DNA from: Spirochaetaceae bacterium
GTDB lineage: Bacteria > Spirochaetota > Spirochaetia > Treponematales > Treponemataceae
Direction of reading: 5' to 3'
DNA: 7,927 nt
NCBI GenBank assembly: GCA_031290725.1
Contig: JAITMZ010000047.1
Coordinates: 1 to 7,927, forward strand
Part shown: in pieces, positions 5,028-7,927 of the stretch
Layout of the letters: each line of letters starts with the position of its first letter
Numbering within the stretch: position 1 is the first letter of the stretch
Notes under the pieces: generated by a model
Seen by the model: the letters and a program-made list of their open reading frames with translations, nothing else
What the model was told of the DNA's origin: nothing
Database searches by the model: none
Program-made: the position numbers and the translations under genes

Positions 5028-6014
5028 TTACCGGAAGTAGAAGCCGCTGTCCGGCAAATTTTCGTCCGCCCCGCCGTTTTCCTTCACAATGCCCAGGAAC
5101 CGCTCAACTCCAGGCCGGGCGTCGGCGGCGCTCCGGTATACAAAGGCCGACCGGGGGATGGACGCTGCGGCAAGCGCCGCCGGAATGCCCAGACCGTGTT
5201 TGGCCGCCAGTGACCCCGTCTCGTCGTTCCGGGCCACCGTGCGGGCCACGGCGTCCTCCAGTGCGGCCAGGAACAGGCGAACCGTGTCGGGACGCTCAGC
5301 CGCAAAGTCCGCACGCACCACCAGGGCGGTCATTGGGTACTGCGCACCCGGTGTACTCTGCGCGGCGGCAAACAGGGACTGCAGGTCAACGGCGCGGCGG
5401 AAGGCGGTGTTGGCGGTCACCACTGTGGCGAAGGGCTCCGGCAGCACCGCATAGCCGATTTTGCCGGCCAGAAGCGCCGGGGCCAGCTCTGCGGTGGGCA
5501 GGGAAAAGTCGAGCTGCACCGCGTCGGGTCTCCGCACGTCGGCGTGGATTCCGGCAGTCCGGAGGAGATAGCGGAATACGTATTCCGGAGTGGCTCCCTG
5601 TCCGGCCACATTGACCACCTTGCCCCTCAGGTCGGCCAGGGAGGACACGGAGGGGTCGGCGGTCACCAGGCTGAGCATACCCTCACCAATCACCGCAGCC
5701 AGCACCACCACGCCGTTCCCTGCGATGTAGGCCCGGGCGGCCACGTTCACCGGCAGCACACCCACGTCCACGTCGCCCTTCACCAGCCGGGGCAGCAGCA
5801 GGTCAGGCCCGGCGGCCACCTCAAAGATGCACGGGGTGCCCTCCAGTATCGGGGGCACATCAAACAGCCAGGCCAGGGGGATGCTCGACGGCCCGGCCAG
5901 GGCGGATATACGCACCGGTGAAGGCGCGGGTTGGTCGGTTTTGCCCCGCGCAAAGGCCATCGGCTGGGCAAACAGGAGGGCGCAGAGGGCGGACAGAAGG
6001 ATTCGATGTTTCAT
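5028..6014 (-). CDS. Periplasmic substrate-binding protein, NMT1/SsuA-like
   Basis: 328 residues. A classic signal peptide is at the N-terminus: basic MKHR, hydrophobic core 5-19 and a likely signal-peptidase-I site after AFA at residue 22. The mature part fits the NMT1/THI5-like and nitrate/sulfonate/bicarbonate binding family: VRISALAGPSSIPLAWL (34-50), GDVDVGVLPVNVAARAY (80-96), the hinge segment 'LADLRGKVVNVAGQGATPEYVFRYLL' near 127-151, and IGYAVLPEPFATVV (186-199). It captures ligand outside the cytoplasmic membrane and delivers it to the permease encoded 19 nt downstream. Ligand candidates by family are aliphatic sulfonates, taurine, nitrate or a pyrimidine thiamine precursor. No TPP-riboswitch signature (no CTGAGA box) is seen upstream, so a thiamine role is not supported by regulation. 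GGAG at 6025-6028, 10 nt upstream, supports the ATG. Confidence 0.85.
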   Translation of the reverse strand: MKHRILLSALCALLFAQPMAFARGKTDQPAPSPVRISALAGPSSIPLAWLFDVPPILEGTPCIFEVAAGPDLLLPRLVKGDVDVGVLPVNVAARAYIAGNGVVVLAAVIGEGMLSLVTADPSVSSLADLRGKVVNVAGQGATPEYVFRYLLRTAGIHADVRRPDAVQLDFSLPTAELAPALLAGKIGYAVLPEPFATVVTANTAFRRAVDLQSLFAAAQSTPGAQYPMTALVVRADFAAERPDTVRLFLAALEDAVARTVARNDETGSLAAKHGLGIPAALAAASIPRSAFVYRSAADARPGVERFLGIVKENGGADENLPDSGFYFR

Positions 6015-6034
6015 GGGCGATATTCTCCAAGTAC

Positions 6035-6064
6035 AGTATACCGCATCGTGGGAAAGATATACAA
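6035..6064 (-). promoter_or_regulatory. Promoter of the ABC importer operon
   Basis: Minus-strand TATACT at 6035-6040 and TTGTAT (4 of 6) at 6059-6064, 18-bp spacer. Predicted start near 6028 gives a short leader that contains GGAG. Unlike recO this gene keeps a Shine-Dalgarno. Confidence 0.5.
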
Positions 6065-6137
6065 GGGGTATCGCTTGATGTCATATTGGCGGGCTTGTCG
6101 GGAGGGGCACGTTCACCCTTGTCCTGCGCCTTGCATA

Positions 6138-6187
6138 CACAAAGGCGGCCTCCATCCCCGGAGCCCGCCCGCGCCAGCCCAGCGAGC
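6138..6187 (-). repeat. Hairpin repeat unit 1 (decayed terminator-like)
   Basis: On the minus strand GCTGGGCTGGCGC is followed by GGCGGGCTCC (6160-6169), a 6-nt loop and GGAGGCCGCC (6144-6153), then TTTG. The arms pair except for one G-G mismatch. Same order and spacing as units 2-4. Confidence 0.6.
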
Positions 6188-6205
6188 CTCGCTATCCCAG
6201 CGACC

Positions 6206-6258
6206 CACAAAGGCGGCCTCCGTCCCCGGAGCCCGCCCCCTGCGCCTCCCCAGCGCCC
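6206..6258 (-). repeat. Hairpin repeat unit 2 (decayed terminator-like)
   Basis: GCTGGGGAGGCGC, then GGCGGGCTCC (6228-6237), loop, GGAGGCCGCC (6212-6221), TTTG on the minus strand. One G-G mismatch in the 10-bp stem. It is 68 bp from unit 1 and nearly identical in the arms. Confidence 0.6.
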
Positions 6259-6315
6259 CTCGTGCCTACGGGTTCCCAGCCCGCCTTCCCAGCGCCCTGC
6301 GCCAGCCCAGCGACC

Positions 6316-6366
6316 CTCAAAGGCGGCCTCCTACGGAGCCCGCCCGCGCCGCGCCTTCCCAGCGCC
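6316..6366 (-). repeat. Hairpin repeat unit 3 (decayed terminator-like)
   Basis: GCTGGGAAGGCGC, then GGCGGGCTCC (6335-6344), a 3-nt loop, GGAGGCCGCC (6322-6331), TTTG on the minus strand, again with the single G-G mismatch. It is 110 bp from unit 2. Confidence 0.6.
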
Positions 6367-6522
6367 CCTCGCCAGTCATTCTCGGTACCTACGGGTTCCC
6401 AAGCCCCCCGGTGGGCTCCTCGTGAAGCCCCAGCGGGCGCTGTTCCGCTTTGCGGCCAGTGGCTATCCTCGCCCGTGCGCAATGGAGGGCTTGTCGGTAG
6501 GCATGTTCGTCCGTGCCCTGCA

Positions 6523-6557
6523 CAAAAACAAAGGCGGCCTCCCTCACGGAGACCGCC
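6523..6557 (-). terminator. Rho-independent terminator of the RipA-like gene (hairpin repeat unit 4)
   Basis: Minus-strand GGCGGTCTCC (6548-6557), loop GTGAG, GGAGGCCGCC (6533-6542), then TTTGTTTTTG. In RNA the 10-bp stem pairs fully with one G-U pair. It begins 36 nt after the stop at 6594. Preceded by CTGGGAAGGCGC as in the other units, but it alone has a perfect stem and a long U-tract. Confidence 0.8.
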
Positions 6558-6593
6558 TGTTGCGCCTTCCCAGTAGCTTCGAAAAAATAAGCC

Positions 6594-7355
6594 TCAGTCT
6601 ATTATTTTTTTACGCATAGTGAACTCTTTTCTTGTTTCTTTATTTGATGACTTACAACAACAAGCAAATATGGTACTGAAAGCCACTAAAAGCATGAAAA
6701 TTACTATACAAAATAATATTGCTCCAAAGGTTTTAAACTTTGTGCATAAACTCAATATGTGATTCAGCAGTAATATTTTATATATAGTATACAAAAACAA
6801 AAATCCCCAAATAAGCAGAACTATAAACGAAAGCAATTGATTAATTTTGCTGATAGAGTATTCAGATTCTGATAGAACCTGTTTAAATATGCACTTTTCC
6901 GATTTTACTTCATATTGCGTCTTATACAATGGTCCCATTACCTCATCTTCCAGTAAATACACATGGTGTTCCCAGTTTTCCTGCCAGTATTTTGACGCTT
7001 TATTAACCAAAAACCAACATAGGGATAAAATGAAACCAAGAACAGCGGAGATAGAAAGTAATTGTGGTTTCATTTCACAAAGTGCTCCATTTCCGGCCTT
7101 TAGTATTTCAAAGTACCCTGCGAAATCCAAGGTAATAAATGCGGAAAAATAGGCAGTGCGAGTCCAATATAAGCCAATTTCAAACTTGCGTATATCCAAA
7201 GCTTGCTTGAGTGCTTTCGCCTGCTTGCATATGGAGGCATCACAAACCTCTTGATGAGGATTAGGGAAATTTTTATCAGCATCATCCGTCTTCATGGAGA
7301 ATTCCTTTTTATAATCTTTTACCTTTTCAATCGGGACAGTTGTACCGTACTTCAT
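6594..7355 (-). CDS. Four-helix membrane protein resembling the RipA octameric membrane protein family
   Basis: 253 residues from ATG 7355-7353. Four predicted membrane helices lie near 66-84, 98-118, 174-196 and 209-231. A basic N-terminal helix (KQAKALKQALDIRKFEIGLYW, starting at residue 44) leads into helix 1. After helix 2 the loop WQENWEHHVYLLEDEVMGPL (124-143) is acidic and aromatic, the most family-like stretch; I recall this pattern from RipA-type (8xMP) proteins, named after a Francisella cytoplasmic-membrane protein, but cannot confirm it here. Late Cys-rich ACCCK (231-235) follows helix 4. The start is chosen because AAGGGG lies 5 nt upstream; the GTG at 7361 would leave no room for it. 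Base composition is AT-rich, unlike the genes left of 6580, suggesting transfer. It may be co-transcribed with the LRR gene before it and ends at a strong terminator. Function unknown. Confidence 0.75.
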   Translation of the reverse strand: MKYGTTVPIEKVKDYKKEFSMKTDDADKNFPNPHQEVCDASICKQAKALKQALDIRKFEIGLYWTRTAYFSAFITLDFAGYFEILKAGNGALCEMKPQLLSISAVLGFILSLCWFLVNKASKYWQENWEHHVYLLEDEVMGPLYKTQYEVKSEKCIFKQVLSESEYSISKINQLLSFIVLLIWGFLFLYTIYKILLLNHILSLCTKFKTFGAILFCIVIFMLLVAFSTIFACCCKSSNKETRKEFTMRKKIID

Positions 7356-7371
7356 CCACACCCCTTTTCTC

Positions 7372-7434
7372 TTATTTTTCTGCCAAGAACAGGGAGCAAC
7401 GCTCCTCTATGCGCTCTAGCGGTTTATTTTTCAT
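7372..7434 (-). CDS. Possible 20-residue ORF between the LRR gene and the RipA-like gene
   Basis: ATG 7434-7432 opens MKNKPLERIEERCSLFLAEK and stops at TAA 7372-7374, 16 nt before the RipA-like ATG. It starts 35 nt after the LRR stop. The nearest purine-rich stretch upstream (GGGGGGAG) is too far for a normal ribosome site. A short stem GGAGC-AAC-GCTCC (7393-7405) falls inside it. The charged helix-like peptide could be a coupling or leader peptide, but such an ORF is expected by chance fairly often. Confidence 0.2.
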   Translation of the reverse strand: MKNKPLERIEERCSLFLAEK

Positions 7435-7469
7435 ATCGTCTAATAGTCACTCCGCTTCTCCCCCCGTGC

Positions 7470-7927
7470 CTATTGGGTAATCGTCCCCACAGTATAGGTT
7501 CCCCGTTTCCTGCCATTGTAAATATATAGATTCTCGATAGTATTGGGAAACGCGCCGTTTAATTCTAAATTGGCTGGCAAAGTCGCACTAACCAAGTGGT
7601 TATTGCCAAATGCACCCTTGCTGATAGAAGTAACGCTGTTGGGTATTGTTACGCTCGTCAGTTTATTACTGTAAAACGCATTCTTCCCGATGGAGGTAAC
7701 GCTGTTGGGTATCGTTACGCTCGTCAGTTGATTTTCACGAAACGCATCTGCCCCGATGGAGGTAACGCTGTTGGGTATCGCTACGCTCGTCAGTTGATTC
7801 TCATAAAACGCCCGAAACCCGATGGAAGTAACGCTATTGGGTATTGTTACGCCGGTCAGTTTATTACTGTAAAACGCATTCTTCCCGATGGAGGTAACGC
7901 TGTTGGGTATCGTTACGCTCGCCAGTT
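7470..7927 (-). CDS. BspA-like leucine-rich repeat surface protein, C-terminal part (cut by window edge)
   Basis: The minus-strand frame enters from the right edge and stops with TAG at 7470-7472, giving 152 residues. It carries five LRR_5/TpLRR units of 22 residues with the pattern LTSVTIPNSVTSIGxxAFxxN, stacking into a solenoid, then a non-repeat cap NLYIYNGRKRGTYTVGTITQ (last residues), the end seen in Treponema BspA-type proteins. These proteins are usually exported and bind host or microbial surfaces; the signal peptide is beyond the window. The units are very similar in DNA. The RipA-like gene follows on the same strand. Confidence 0.88.
   Translation of the reverse strand, partial: LASVTIPNSVTSIGKNAFYSNKLTGVTIPNSVTSIGFRAFYENQLTSVAIPNSVTSIGADAFRENQLTSVTIPNSVTSIGKNAFYSNKLTSVTIPNSVTSISKGAFGNNHLVSATLPANLELNGAFPNTIENLYIYNGRKRGTYTVGTITQ
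7596..7925 (-). repeat. Tandem 66-bp repeats encoding LRR units
   Basis: Five tandem 66-bp units at 7925-7860, 7859-7794, 7793-7728, 7727-7662 and 7661-7596. Units 1 and 4 differ by one base (GCG/ACG); units 2 and 5 share ACAATACCC and ACTTC variants. This gives a 198-bp (three-unit) higher-order period. The array continues past the window edge. Confidence 0.9.

Larger units (their letters stand above)
6015..6593. other. Gene-free, extremely GC-rich interval with repeated hairpin modules
   Basis: 579 bp without a convincing gene. It holds the importer promoter on the right-to-left reading (6035-6064), four hairpin units (6138-6557) and seven copies of a looser GCGCC[A/T][G/T]CCCAGCG word (near 6171, 6191, 6242, 6281, 6299, 6351, 6561; the last is truncated after CCCAG). 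CCTACGGGTTCCCA occurs twice (6265 and 6388). All reading frames are open by composition only: their translations are low-complexity Pro/Arg/Ala with no domain pattern and repeated residues reflecting the DNA repeat. Composition changes abruptly to AT-rich at about 6580. Confidence 0.7.

Noticed and set aside
4545..5614. Long plus-strand ORFs opposite the permease and binding-protein genes
   Set aside because: GC-rich antisense frames with low-complexity Arg/Pro/Ala content; the minus-strand genes show intact family motifs.
5982..6014. Lipoprotein signal (Cys11 in SALC) in the binding protein
   Set aside because: The segment before the Cys would be too short and has Leu at -1; an AFA signal-peptidase-I site at residue 22 fits better.
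6015..6140. TPP riboswitch before the NMT1-like importer operon
   Set aside because: No CTGAGA box or conserved thi-box words on the minus strand; the predicted leader is only about 14 nt.
6141..6557. CRISPR array suggested by repeated AAAGGCGGCCTCC
   Set aside because: Only four copies at unequal spacings (68, 110, 211 bp), with related sequence between them rather than unique spacers, and no cas genes.
5918..6619. Plus-strand proline/arginine-rich ORFs across the hairpin cluster, with repeats such as KGGL.PRSPP
   Set aside because: The peptide repeats mirror the DNA hairpin units and open frames occur in all phases from GC content; no ribosome site, and units would be spaced out of frame with each other.

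Overview
The window looks like bacterial chromosome from a spirochaete, most likely a Treponema relative. Three things suggest this. The BspA-type leucine-rich repeat protein at the right edge has a C-terminal NGRKRGTYTVG tail of the kind seen in Treponema surface proteins. Several promoters are TATACT/TGnTAnACT boxes placed 6-7 nt before an ATG, as expected for leaderless messages. The gene mix (FabH-like enzyme, CoA-transferase, orphan oligopeptide ATPase) would also suit a fermentative anaerobe. The genus is inference. Most of the window is GC-rich, but about 6580-7440 is clearly AT-rich.

Layout from left to right. 1-1457 (minus): a CoA-transferase of the acetyl-CoA hydrolase / 4-hydroxybutyrate CoA-transferase family, cut by the left edge, lies behind a divergent ketoacyl-synthase-III-like gene. 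They probably form one operon, read from a clear promoter at 1564-1592. 1636-1809 (minus): tRNA-Pro(UGG) with its own promoter and intrinsic terminator. 1905-2651 (minus): recO. 2721-3536 (plus): a lone OppD/DppD/NikD-type ATPase, divergent from recO; the two promoters share a palindromic -35 region. 3559-6014 (minus): a three-gene ABC importer of the nitrate/sulfonate/thiamine-precursor class (binding protein, permease, ATPase) in tight operon order, with its own promoter.

6015-6593 contains no convincing gene. It is a very GC-rich cluster of four related hairpin units. The unit nearest the next gene is a good intrinsic terminator; the other three look like decayed relatives. 6594-7927 (minus) is a compositionally different block: the 3' end of a BspA-like LRR protein with 66-bp repeats, a possible 20-codon ORF, and a four-helix membrane protein resembling the RipA octameric membrane protein family, ending at that terminator.

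The best leads are the atypical KAS III/CoA-transferase pair with a possible leaderless mini-ORF in its leader, the cluster of leaderless promoters, the terminator-hairpin repeats, and the AT-rich RipA-like/LRR block. None proves a new system from sequence alone.
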